From positions 12,521,501-12,585,500 of the forward strand of contig CM056733.1 of the NCBI GenBank assembly GCA_029844215.1: 64,000 nucleotides of DNA, given 5' to 3'. The notes below the pieces were generated by a model. That model was not told where the DNA came from. It saw only the letters and a program-made list of their open reading frames with translations, and did no database searches. The position numbers and the translations under genes were made by a program. Positions 23,653-34,830 of this stretch are shown here, piece after piece (position 1 is the first letter of the stretch; every line of letters starts with the position of its first letter). This DNA is from Przewalskia tangutica. Lineage: Eukaryota > Streptophyta > Magnoliopsida > Solanales > Solanaceae.

Positions 23653-23843
23653 AGTTAGTCCTTGGAAAGTGTCTACAGACCGTGCCTAGTAGAGTCTTGA
23701 TTATCGGTGTGTTGTGCACCACATCTATAATCAGGAGACTGCAGGACATTTAGGATTGGTTTCCATTCTTCTCTCTCTGAGATCGTGCAGTAGAGTTGTC
23801 TTATTAGGTTGAATCCTCTCTGACCTATTCTTATGTATCAGTT

Positions 23844-24506
23844 ATGCCTCCACGGAAGGCGACCAAGGCCCAGAAGGGCAAGGCAGCAGCAGGAGCTGCT
23901 AGTGGTACGCAGAGGGTTACTAGGACTCAGGCCCAGGCTATGCCTGAGGTTGTGGGCGGGTCGGCGAGTTCAGCCACGCCGGCAGTATTAGAGGAGCCGA
24001 GAGCGGCCGTAGCTCCAGAGATTCCGATACCTGAGCCTCCAGTTCCGCAGCCAGGGGCAGAGTATAGAGATTATGGAGAGCAGATCAGGTTATTGACTAG
24101 CATAGTGGCGGGGCAGCGCCGACAGGAGCAGGTAGCTAACCCTAGAGCCGACAGCTTGAGGATTCGGGATTTTCTGGGTTGCAATCCACCCGAGTTCTAT
24201 GGTTCGAGATCTGAGGAGGATCCTCAGGAGTGTATTCGGCAGTTACATCGGACTATGCAGGTGCTTAGGGCCTCGGAGACAGAGTCGGTTGTGTTAGCCT
24301 CTTACCGGTTACACGATATTGCGTTGAACTGGTTTGAGTCATGGGAGCTGTCTAGAGGTGTGGGTGCTCTTCCAGTTGTTTGGGATGAGTTCACAGAGGC
24401 CTTCCTTGATCACTTTTTGCCTCCTGAGATGAGGAGAGCCCGCGTGGATAGATTCTTGACATTGAGACAAAATGGGAAAACTATCAGAGAATACAACCTG
24501 GAGTTT
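23844..24506 (+). pseudogene. gag: G2 gag, N-terminal 221 codons, cut by G3
   Basis: The frame starts M-P-P-R-K-A-T-K about 190 bp after the primer site; the same start is seen in G3, G4, G5 and G6. An alanine-rich N-terminus gives way to the capsid-like retrotransposon-gag domain (D-F-L-G-C-N-P-P-E-F-Y-G, D-P-Q-E, W-F-E-S-W, L-P-P-E-M-R-R, F-L-T-L-R-Q, R-E-Y-N-L-E-F). The coding frame is uninterrupted until the insertion at 24506; the apparent extension to 24617 is LTR sequence of G3. TSD AGTTT is 24502-24506. Confidence 0.92.
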
Positions 24507-27359
24507 TGTCACGACCCGACCCCGGGCCCGCGACTGGTGCCTTACCCCGGGCACCCTTGTGATACAACATCAGAGAAAACCAGCGGAAAAATAAACTCAC
24601 AACAAGAACCCATATAGAATGTAAAGCAGGCTAACCCAAAAATGGCTACCTCTAAATATAACAAAGCTGAACAATTACATCCTTAACAACCCAAGTTATG
24701 ACAGGACTACAGACCTCTAAGAATGGGTAAACACTATGACGGGACAGGGCCCCGTCATACCCCTGAACGTACAAAACATCTACAACACCAGGGAGAACCG
24801 CACCAAAATTAGAGCCTCCGAAGGAATGAAGCTTCTGACACCTGAGCAAGATCCTAAGAATGAGGATCCACCACCTTCTTACCCCTACCTGCGGCATGAA
24901 CGCAGCCCCCCGAGGAAGGGGGACAGTACACAATATGTACCAAGTATGTAAAACTGGAAAATACTGTAATTATATCATAAGTCTAAAATAAGCGGGAGTC
25001 ATGGAAGAAAATCAATTTACCTTGCACTGTGCCTTACTAACAATGAGAGTAACAAGTATAAACTTTACTGCATACAAATAGGAGGCTCATGATCAAAACA
25101 GGGTCTCTCGCCCGCAGTATCATTAAGCAATCCTACTCCTGAGACTATTTCACCCGCATAGGTCCTGTGGACCCGCATGAGGTCATCCGCCTCGCATGGG
25201 ACTATTTCACCCGCATGGATCCTGTGGACCCGCATGAGTACAAGCGCCGCACTCGCATGAGACTATTTCACCCGCATGAGGTCATTCGCCTCGCATGGGG
25301 CTATTTCACCCGCATGGGACTATTTCACCCGCATGGACCCGGTGGGCCCGCATGAGTACAAACGCCGCACTCGCATCATGGGTAGCAAATCCATGGAATA
25401 AGTAGTAAACCATCCTAATGGACGCATACCCGTGGACCATCCATCGTGTCAGTATGTCCAAAGGAAATAACAAGAATAAGTAGTGAACCATCCTAATGAA
25501 CGCATACCCGTGGACCATCCACCGTGTTGGTATGTCAAAAGGAAATAGCAAGAATAACCCGGGTCTACCCCGTAAGAACGTATCACCTAGCACAATCGGC
25601 TAACATATATAACATAAGCGCTACCGGCTTATCATCACATAAGCAAGTTAAGAAATCCCCTAACTTCTTATTAACATTATTAATATAACCTCTCATTTTA
25701 GTTTACTTAAGGCACTAACATGTCATTTAAGAGAAAATCCGGGATTTCAACCCAAGTACCACGTACTTCTAACCTTTTAAGAAATGATTCCTTTTTATAT
25801 AAAAACTTCCAAGATACTAATAACCGTAGTATCAAGTCACGACTACTTTCAAGGCAAGTCACATTTCCTTTTTAGAAATATACTAGGCTTCTAAATCAAG
25901 TGACTTCATTTCTTTTAAAAACCTTAGGCAATTAATGCCTTAAAAACAATTTACCTTCCACAATTTCAAATCATTTACCCGTACTTATTTTACTTAGAGA
26001 AAACCTTTCTTTATTAACTTTTCGTAAAACTAATATAACCAACTTCCCATAAAGCCGTTATATTAACGTTATACGTTAGTCACACACATTCCCCTTTGTC
26101 CAAGGGACTTATAATTTTAAAACGAAACAAGTATCATATGCTTAAAACAAGTGAAGAATATCAAATCGTGTACGTCTACCGTACTACATAGGTACAACTA
26201 CTCATGCTCAAGAGATAGGAAAGCTCCACATACCTCTTCGGTCAATCCACTTGCTAAGTCCAAAATACCGCACGTAGTATGTCAACCTATAATGATCATA
26301 ATACGTTTATTAACCTCTAGTTTCAACGTAGAATATTCCAAGTGCAAAGTCACTAAATTTCTACGGAAAATTGGGCAGCATTTCCTTTGTTTCTACACAC
26401 TTTGCCACTTTTTTCAAGGCCGAATTCAACATCCAAACGCCACATTTAAGGCCCAACAATCCAAACATTTCAAAGGGGATTACACACCTAATCTTGGATG
26501 TGTAAAATTCTGCTCCACCATGTATAACAACTAACTTAACAAGTTTAAGGTAGTATTTAAGCTACAACATGCTTACATATCATTCTTATCCAATCCTTTC
26601 ATATCCAAACCATTTTTCTTGCATGCAATGTATCTAAGAGCAATATTTACCACAACAAGTTCTTTCTTCTTCACATGAAACACCAATAACTAGCTACAAG
26701 AGAAGAATTGTTACCTTAGAGCTTTAGCCAAATTAATCCAACAAATTTGCTAGCCTCCTCTTCCACAAACACCACCACAACAACTCCCACAAGCTTGCAA
26801 ATAAATTTCCTTCTTGCCACGCTTTTCAGATTTTTCTCAAGCCCTGTGTTCTTCTTAATTTTCTAGAGAGAAGGGAGAGCTTTTATTTTTAGAGAGAGAT
26901 GAGAGCTTGAAGAATGTCAATAAGTAGTACATGCAAAATCAGATGGGGGGGGACACTTGTCACCCACCCATGGCCTCTTTTAAAACAAAACAGTGCAGAT
27001 TTTTCCACTCACCCTCGCAGAACCCGTCTCGGCGCCGCGGCCTTGCATCCGGCGCCGCGGCCCTGTGGCTCCTGACCGAAACACTCTTCTGTCCGACTGC
27101 GCACTGAACTTGTAACTCCCATAACTTTCTACTCCGATGTCCTATCGACGAACGGTTGGTTGCGTTGGAAACTAGACTCAACGAACTACGCACTAGGCCT
27201 TTGAAACACCTAGGAACTCTCAATGTAACAGGTCATAACCCGCCTCAAAGTTGACTAAAAACCCACCCGAAACAATCCGTCAACCTATCCTTCTAAAATT
27301 TAAGTCTTAATCCCTTTCGTACGCTCTCATACACAGGGCCAGAACTACGGGGTATAACA
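24507..27359 (-). repeat. G3 3' LTR
   Basis: The LTR is 2853 bp. On the minus strand it starts TGTTATACCCCGTAG at 27359 and ends TCGTGACA at 24507. It contains the tandem CCGCATGAG-type block (25140-25370), a two-copy 78-bp repeat (25400-25555), a GC-rich GGCGCCGCGG module (27025-27065) and, near 26915, lacks the palindrome present in its partner LTR. The frame at 26151-26534 is conserved in the other LTR (43050-43433) simply because the LTRs are copies; it has no recognised domain. Confidence 0.9.
25400..25555. repeat. Two-copy 78-bp tandem repeat in G3 3' LTR
   Basis: Units start at 25400 and 25478 and share AAGTAGT, CCATCCTAATG, CGCATACCCGTGGACCATCC and TATGTC. The same pair is found in the G3 5' LTR at about 42299-42455. 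Part of the unit (CATACCCG, CGTGTC, TATGTCC, AAAGG-GAAA) is related to the five-copy repeat of the G5 LTRs. Confidence 0.8.
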
Positions 27360-27360
27360 T

Positions 27361-27394
27361 TCTCCCCCCCTTAGAAACATTCGTCCCGAATGTT
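27361..27394 (-). promoter_or_regulatory. G3 polypurine tract and perfect stem-loop
   Basis: The pyrimidine run TCTCCCCCCCTT (27361-27372; purine on the minus strand) borders the 3' LTR. It is followed by the perfect inverted repeat AACATTCG-TCC-CGAATGTT at 27376-27394. Confidence 0.8.
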
Positions 27395-28072
27395 CCTTCT
27401 ACGTCTCCCAAACGCATGCGCCGGTGTAGTCTTCACTACTACACCTATAAAACCAATTATGCCACATATGGCCATAATATACTAACCACGCAAAAGCTTA
27501 TCTCCCATCCAACGAGGAATTACCTCTAAAACGTATAACGACTTATTGGTTCTCATCCATGGTCTAAGAGTATTCTCCTCACAAAAAGATCACTTCCATC
27601 CTCTCAATACATGTTCGCTTCTTCTTCCACCTGTCGTATCCTCCTTGCACACTCGACTCTTCCTAGCATACGTACCACACTTTTGTTCCCGATCCGAGAC
27701 AATCTTACTATTCAAGTCACGAAAACTTAGTGGTTTCCTTAGCTTAGCTACCCACTATCATTTCACACCACTCATGGACTTATTACCTAAGTATATCCCA
27801 CGTATACTATGTTCCTTGACAAAGATCACCCGTACAATCTCCCACTCAAGATGGCCCTGTAGCTAAGGTTCCCACAGTTATCAAAATCCCAAGGCTCACA
27901 ACTTCCATGTCCCCAAACCTATCCCTTCTACAAACCAGGCTTTATAAAATTCACAATCTACATAAAATTACCCGCACATAGCACTTAACATGTAACCATC
28001 TTATCACACCTACTAATCTTTAGAGGGTTAAAGATATACCTGTAACTATTGCTTCACTTTCCCCTTGTCGCT
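27395..28072 (-). other. G3 post-gag non-coding module
   Basis: About 680 bp separate the gag stop from the polypurine tract. No pol domain can be read in any frame; the frame at 27546-27866 on the plus strand is unmatched. Segments at about 27700-28040 correspond to 33540-33900 in G4 and 53640-53930 in G5 (shared words include CTCAAGATGGCC/CTCGAGATGGCC and ACTTAAC...CACCTTATCAC), so this is a module shared by the non-autonomous elements. Confidence 0.6.
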
Positions 28073-28786
28073 CTAGTCATGATCCTGCCCTGCACGGCGT
28101 ATAGCAAAAGAAAGTGATGAACCAGCCACTGATCCCGAAGGTTGAATCTCTACATCCGTGCTATCTCTGGTCGGACAATTTCTCGCAAAATGGCCCTGCT
28201 GGCCGCATGTAAAACAAACTCCCCTACTAGCATGACACTCCCCATCATGGAGCCTACCACAACGGCCACAACGAGGTAGGGGTGGCCCCATCTGACTAAC
28301 ATCCTCGCTTCCCGAAACTCAAACTCGAGCCCCGACCGCTCAAGAAGGCGTGGAGTACTGCATCGGCCGAGGCGCATAACTAGCCTGCTGCTGAGGCGGC
28401 CCGCCTCGAAAGTTACCAAAGGACCCTGCTGTCTTGGCCCTCTTCTGCTGAACTTGGTTATTCTGTCGACCTCTACGCTCCTCACACCTGTGCATAAGCT
28501 CGCACGCGGCAATGTCCATGCCCTACAAGAGCTACTCCCGTGCAACTCTCTGCTAAGTAATCATCGAGCCCAGTGACATAGCGGTGTACTCTGTCCTCCA
28601 TGTCTGCCACTAAAGCGGGTACATACCGAGCCAACAAATCAAACTCTACATTGTATTCCCGAACCGTCCGCCCGTTCTGCCTCAACATCAAAAATCTATC
28701 CGCCCACGCTCTCCTCATCTGCGAAGGCAAGAAGTGTGTAAGAAATGCCGCTGAGAACTCGTCCCAACCAGCTGGGAGTGCATGCT
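28073..28786 (-). pseudogene. gag: G3 gag, C-terminal part with zinc knuckle
   Basis: Reading leftward from 28786 the frame gives W-D-E-F-S-A-A-F-L-T-H-F-L-P-S-Q-M-R-R, R-E-Y-N-V-E-F, V-A-D-M-E-D-R-V-H-R-Y and T-G-L-D, aligning with G2 gag. After a frameshift near 28500 it reaches C-G-R-C-G-R-L-H-D-G-E-C and a canonical CCHC knuckle, C-F-T-C-G-Q-Q-G-H-F-A-R-N-C (about 28165-28210). The frame stops at 28073, shortly after the knuckle, with no protease following. G4 interrupts it at 28786 (duplication ATGCT, 28782-28786). Confidence 0.88.
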
Positions 28787-31700
28787 TGTCACGACCCGAA
28801 CCCGGGCCCGTGACTGGTGCCTTACCCCGGGCACCCAAGTAGACATACATCAGAGTAATCAGCGGAACATAAAGACAATACATGAAACCAGTGTAATAAG
28901 ACAGTGAAATAAGAAGACAGGCTAACCAAAAACGGTTACCTTCAGTATATATATAAATAGCAACTTTTTCAACATGAATAGTTTAATCTTTTTACAAACC
29001 CCGCCACAACAAGATTACTGCACTTACGAAAGATATGACAACAACGACGGACAGTCCCATCATACCTCGAATGTAAGCACCTACGACAACAGGACTATAC
29101 CAAGATAAGCCTCCGAGAAACGAGCTTCCAAAGTCGAATCAGACCCTATGAGCGAGGATCAACGATCGTGTACCTTTACTGCGGCATGAACGCACTTCGG
29201 GCGAGGTCGATAACAATTTAGCAGTATGTGAAATCAAAATAAATCAGAAATGAAATCATAGTAGTCATATAAAGCAGAGACATGTATGATAACCAAACTA
29301 CGCTTACAACAAAGCGCCATGTCAAGTCGTGACTCACGCCTCAAGTCATCACTCAAGTATAACAAGGGGTCTCGTGCCCACAACATCAATCATGCCCGTG
29401 ATACCTTCCTCACCGCCTAGCCTATGATATAAAAGCACCAAGGAACACACATGAACACCGTGTCCCACTGTGTCATAATAAAATCAGACGGTAAGTACGA
29501 AGGCATAGCCGACTACTAAAACCCACGCATCTAACAAGGTCGCGAATCAGATCATAAGATCTGTCTGCACCGTCACATGATCAAAGCCGCCACTTGCCCG
29601 CAGATCAATGCTTGCGCTTAACCTCGAACTCCCGCACCGCGATAGGCCAATCTCATCGCCCGCATGAGGTATTCCCGCATCGAGGGTAGCTACTCCCGAT
29701 CGCCCCGACTTCCGAGTCCGCACGGCCACGCGACCGCATGCCCATAAAGGACGACGCTAACACGAACTCTCGTAGCTCGCATAGGCCCTCAGACCCGCAT
29801 GAGGTATTCTCGAATCACGGTCCTGCATCACCGAAGTCTACCCCGCACGGAGGGCGCTTAACCCTAATCATCTCAAGAGATGAATGCCACAATACTATCA
29901 TAACGACTGATAGTTAATAAGCACAATCAAGGGAAACCCCTTTACACAAACATCACAAGATACTAACACACGTAGCATCCTAACACGCTTACTTATCAAA
30001 GCAACAAGAAGTATTACAAGGCTATCACAAACCAATACAATCAAGTTGTTCACACAAGGTACTTTCTACTATATGATTAACAAGATCGGTTTTTATCCCC
30101 AAAGTACTTCATACATTAACTCTTTAAAAGATACGTTTTTACAAAAGTCACACAATACCCGTAGTATATGAAAATAGAGTGATTATCTTTTAAAGTAAAT
30201 CAATTACTTCTCTTTGTAAAATCAAGTAGCAACATTCTTTCCAATGTTCAAGTTTGCCTAATTTCCAATGTTCAAGTTTCTCATTTTTTTAGAAAGGTTT
30301 CGTAGTTCATAGTCTTATTCATTTAAGAATATAATTCTCCTTTAAACAACTGAGAAACCCAAGCCTTATATGAGTAGGATATTCTTGTTTATTACAATCT
30401 TATTACAAAGAAATGCATGATCTAGGAAATATCATTTTGTCTCATCTTAGCTTCTATGCAGATGGAAGTTTCTACTGGTTTTAATAATACTTAATTATTC
30501 AAAACATTTCCTTTTATTAACACTGCAGTGGTTTGTCGATACACATTCGATTTCAAATCAAGAAACATTCTTAAGCCGTTATACCTAACTTCCCATAAAG
30601 CTAGTATAACTCTTAAGTTTTCAAAAACCAAATATTACTTCTCCTTTCAAAATGATTCAAAAATCTTTTGAAATACTTCAAGTTCTTTATTAACACATAA
30701 CAAGCCAATTATAGTTCAAATCAGTTACCTTTTAAAACCACATGTATTTTTCTACCAACATAAAGTCGTTATAACCAACTTCCCATAAAGCCGTTATAAC
30801 ACTTTATGTTTTACACCAATCAAATACGTTCAAAGACACGTACGCCTACCGCACTACATATTTCACACATATCATGCTAGAAGAGATAGGAAGAGGTTCA
30901 CATACCTCGCGACGAGTATCGACTAATAGCAAAACGCCCAAGTACATCCAACCGCCGGCTACTCCTTGCCAGTAGATCGCGCCACACGTAGTACTTCAAC
31001 CTATAAGGCCACAAGGCGCTTATTAACATTTAGATCTCATCGTAGAACATTCTACCAAAATTCGAAAAATTCCCCTCCGCAACAAATAAGCAAATCTCCT
31101 CCTCTATCGAGGCCGCCACCAAGCCAACCGTGTGGGTTATACATCTAACCCTAACTGCACAATTCTACTTCACCAGACTACTACACAAGTTCATCAGAAT
31201 ACACCCTATGTAATTACATTCAAGATTCTTCTTTCAATTCAGCTTAAGTCGCAAAGACATTGCTGTAAGTATTATTCAGCTTAAGTCAAAAGACATTGCA
31301 CGATACTACGTTCGATTCTATATATAGTATACTTCAACTATATATTCTAACAACATGTAATTTCCAATTACAATAGAGGACAAGATATTTACCTCGATAA
31401 GCCCATAATTATCCTAGCTTAAAGTCGATCCCGGGCAATCGTTTAGCTCCAACTCGAGCGCCCAACCCGCTCTACACCACCCTTCGAAGTTCTAACCAAC
31501 TTCTACACACTACTCCAACTGACTATGGAGATTTTCCTAGGGTTTCGGTTTTGTGGATGATGGAAGTATAATAGTATTTTCTGGCTTTTCAGATAGTATA
31601 ACCTTAGAATACAACAAGGTATAAGGCTAAGGTAATTTGGGCATTATAACAATACTTTTGAGAGTATTTCTACACCACAAAGAGTGGTATTATACGAAAG

Positions 31701-32245
31701 CAACAAGGCTAGTGGGGTACCCCACTACCACACTACTGTGAGGGTGGCTACCCTCTACCCCACTGTGGGGAAAACTCTCGCCGAGGGGCCTCACTGCGGG
31801 GGAAGGCTCTCAAGACTTAGGCATTTTGGATGAAGAAGTCTTCAACCTAGAGGGGTATTTATAGCACAAGCCAAGGCCAACCAATGGCCAAGATCTAGCA
31901 AGTGCCTAGCAAGTGTAGGCCAAGATCTTGCCAAGGCCCCTTAACCAACTAACACACAAATATCCTACCAACTAAAGCCATTCCAATCGCTTCACAACCG
32001 AGCCTCACGTCGCCTAATGGAGGGTGCCAGGCGCCTCTTGTTGGCCCAACACGCTTCGTCTCTCTAAAAATCCGCAAAATTAAAAATGACATAGCCTAAA
32101 TTCCCTACGAAAGTCGTGGAAAACGCTTCGCCGAAAAACGACTCTAAACGTGTTGTGCACAAATAATTTTCGCCAAGCCAATATTAAAAGTTTCAAATTT
32201 CTCTACGTGCGCCCCACGCATATACTTTGGAAATACGGTATAACA
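28787..32245 (-). repeat. G4 3' LTR
   Basis: The LTR is 3459 bp, in the same family as L0 and S1. Two copies of a 37-bp GCTTAAGTC-type repeat lie at 31243-31310 and a TATA box at 31856-31864. It differs from the partner LTR (34831-38275) mostly by small indels and changes in CAG/CTG words. No gene is supported; short frames such as 30966-31148 lie antisense in the LTR. Confidence 0.9.
31856..31864 (-). promoter_or_regulatory. TATA box of G4 3' LTR
   Basis: CTATAAATACCCC on the minus strand, at the same relative place as in S1, S2 and G5. Confidence 0.65.
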
Positions 32246-32277
32246 TTCTCCTCCTTAGAAACATTCGTCCGAATGTT
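32246..32277 (-). promoter_or_regulatory. G4 polypurine tract and stem-loop
   Basis: TTCTCCTCCTTA borders the LTR (purine on the minus strand), followed by AACATTCG and CGAATGTT separated by two bases (32260-32277). The arms are perfect; the loop is one base shorter than in G3. Confidence 0.75.
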
Positions 32278-33220
32278 CCTTCTAAGTCTCAAACAAACAC
32301 GCCAAAGATAGGCTTCCTACTATACTTACGAGAACAATCCTTGCCACACATGGCCACAGAAACAACTTGCGCAAAAAGCTTACATCCAAGTCCACGAGGA
32401 AACACCTCTAACATCACCATAAAACACTTCCCACCGGGGTTTAAAATATACCTCCTTCGCACCTTCTCTTTACAAAAGAAATGATCACATCTACGCCGCC
32501 ATACATGCTCGCTTCTCTTTACTCGTCAGATACCACTTTGTCACTTTGCGAGGCATTAACCTTCTCAGCGACCCAACAAATGGTACCACCGCACGCGATC
32601 CTCGAGGATGTCGATACCGAACTCTTTCCACATTTCGACATCGTCAGCTTTCCAAAACTCTGGTTACTATCTCTAACGTGGTCATCATTAAGCCGAACAC
32701 TCGGATGGATCTCCGATACTTTTCCCGATCATAACAATACGAAAGATCGACGCTGACCTCCTAAGTCGGACGCAAAAGCTAATCATATAGGCAACCCGCC
32801 TATTCTTCACATGAACTCAAAAGGCCCAAAGTAACTCGTTAAGTTCCTCTGCCTTCCAAAACTCGTCACACCCACCCCGGTGGTACTTTCAAGAAGACCG
32901 ACCGTCAACTCAACTCTAAGCGCCGCCGATTATCCGCACGATTCCTCCGAGCCGCCGTAACTTCTTCTAGACAAGCTTCACTATCCACATCTGCCGGAAC
33001 AAGCTCAACCAACCGTATCAACCTTGTTAACATCGAACCAATCGACCGCGTCTTACACTTCCGCCCTTACAAGGCTTCATAAGGCGATATCCGAACACCA
33101 AATGGTAGCTTAAACACTACCTCCACAGAGACAACAATCCCACAACTATCCTCAAATCCAAACACCGCCCGGAGGCGAATGCGATTCTCGACTCACCCGA
33201 AGTTCTTAACACATGCTTGG
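32278..33220 (-). pseudogene. pol: G4 integrase C-terminus and chromodomain remnant
   Basis: No long frame survives, but at the DNA level the minus strand follows G1 from integrase to chromodomain. At 33070-33100 it carries CCTTATGAAGCCTTGTA, matching the P-Y-E-A-L-Y codons. At about 32925-32945 it carries GATAATCGGCGGCGCTTAGAG, matching 5058-5080 of G1. At 32895-32910 CTTCTTGAAAGT matches the F-L-K-V codons, and at about 32720-32735 it matches the G-D-P-S region. The copy is riddled with indels. It shows that this family once carried pol. Confidence 0.6.
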
Positions 33221-33940
33221 CAAAACTTTCGTAAACAAAACAGCCGTAACACTGGCTCCACTATCTGCCATAAGGTGAAGGTAGGCACCCGCAGCCTTAC
33301 AACCTTTACGATAAAACAACACAATGAGTAAACGGTCCCGATCGGCGACACGATGGGCTGCCCATCGCCCGACCATCGTCGAACGCATCACGAACTCAGA
33401 CGTCGGTTATCTAAACTTGGGCCTAACACCCGTGACCTACCACAAGCGGGACCACCACAACCGACCCACCACCAAACAGCCGCGGGTTGACCCGCATCAC
33501 GGCCTCAATCCGACCCGTCAACGAGCACAACACTAGTTCCCGGGGAAAACTCTCACTAATCACGCACTAAAACCTAGCGGTCTTCATAGCTCAACTACCC
33601 TCTTTCATTTCACACTACTCGTGACTTATCCTCAAACGTAGCTCACGTGCACTATGCACTCCTATAAGGATCAAACATAACACTACACCTTTACTCGAGA
33701 TGGCCTTACCTCTAAGGTCTTTACGTAAAACATTCTAAGGCTCACACCTTATCTATCCCCCCAAAATCTTACTCGGTTAACTAACCAAGATTTCTAATCA
33801 CAACTAACACATCGCTATCGAACATAACACTTAAGGTATACTCACCTTATCACATAAACAAAACTCTGAGGGTTAAAGATATATCTATATTCATCGCTTC
33901 ACTCCTCTTAGTCGTTCTAATCAAACTCGCCTGTAGAGCG
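33221..33940 (-). other. G4 interior between integrase remnant and gag
   Basis: No readable domain is present. The part at 33380-33900 is shared with the G5 interior (53440-53930), for instance AACTTGGGCCTA, GGTTGACCCG and CAACCCGACCC / CAATCCGACCC words. RT and RNase H would be expected here in an autonomous element and are absent. Confidence 0.55.
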
Positions 33941-34631
33941 ATAAATGAGGAGATGACAAACTACCCACCGATCTCAAGGCTAAGTCCTCCTACCAGGACA
34001 CTCTTTCGACACCAGACCCTGACGGTCATAGGTACAACAAGTACCAACCTAAAAGATGACATTCCCCGGGATGACGCCTGCCACATCAGAACCTAAGCCC
34101 GGAGTTCGACCAACTCGCACACCCCGAACGCCCCGAAATTTGTACACCACTCGACCGGGCGGAGGTGCATAATCTAATCTGGCGAGGTGACTCGCCTCGA
34201 AAGTTACCAGGACCTTGCTGCTCGCCCTCTTCGCCGCCTCGTTAACCCGCCGATCTCTACGTTTCTACCGCTGCGGTATAAGCTCGCATACGTGCCATGC
34301 TTAAGCCTAATCAAGAACTACTTGCACAACCTCTCGTTGATATTCATCAAGACTCGCAGACATCGGTATACTCCGGTAGTTAAATCCATAGCTAGTAACA
34401 GGTCGCCTCTTTGCAATCCATATTCTCTGTTCTCGGTCGCGAACCGGCGTTCAAATATCATGGCCGCAGAGAATCGCCGCCGTGCTAAACTCTGCGGCTA
34501 GCGACGCCGCAGAACTCCCCGAACGAAGCACCACCTAAGGTGATAATTGGGCTGTGCCCACGTAACCCTCTCAGATTTACTCGCAGCCTCCTGGCCGCCG
34601 CTCTCCGGGCCCGGGTTGCCACGCGAGGCAT
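33941..34631 (-). pseudogene. gag: G4 gag remnant
   Basis: The start codon is at 34631, with M-P-recognisable surroundings matching G3 (GGGCCCGGGTTGCC). The capsid core is traceable at 34290-34400 against G3 28500-28610, and the zinc-knuckle region at 33990-34080 retains G-E-C. It is fragmented by many small indels and the middle of gag is shortened. It has no coding capacity. Confidence 0.65.
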
Positions 34632-34813
34632 AACGATAAGGAAAGAATTTACGTTAGAGGTCCAACTTACAACACAGCCTCTAAGGCACGATCTCGAGTG
34701 AGAAGAATAGAAACCAATCCTAAATATCCTATAGCCTCGATTATCGTGGTGCACAACACACCGATAATCAAGACTTCTTGGATACGGTCGTAGACACTTT
34801 CCGAGGATTAATC

Positions 34814-34826
34814 GCTCACGATACCA
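34814..34826 (-). promoter_or_regulatory. G4 primer binding site, degenerate
   Basis: GCTCACGATACCA stands where G3 has GCTCTGATACCA, just inside the 5' LTR border at 34831. The change falls on a CTG trinucleotide. Confidence 0.7.
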
Positions 34827-34830
34827 CTTT

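Noticed and set aside
25140..25370. Regularly spaced CCCGCATGAG-type repeats resembling a CRISPR array
   Set aside because: Repeats and spacers are irregular, lie inside a retrotransposon LTR and recur in the partner LTR; the DNA is eukaryotic.
26151..26534. 127-codon frame conserved at 43050-43433
   Set aside because: Conservation is explained by the two sites being the two LTRs of G3; there is no coding signature and the frame is antisense to the element.
27546..27866. 106-codon plus-strand frame in the G3 interior
   Set aside because: No domain, opposite to element orientation and not conserved as a frame in the related modules of G4 and G5.
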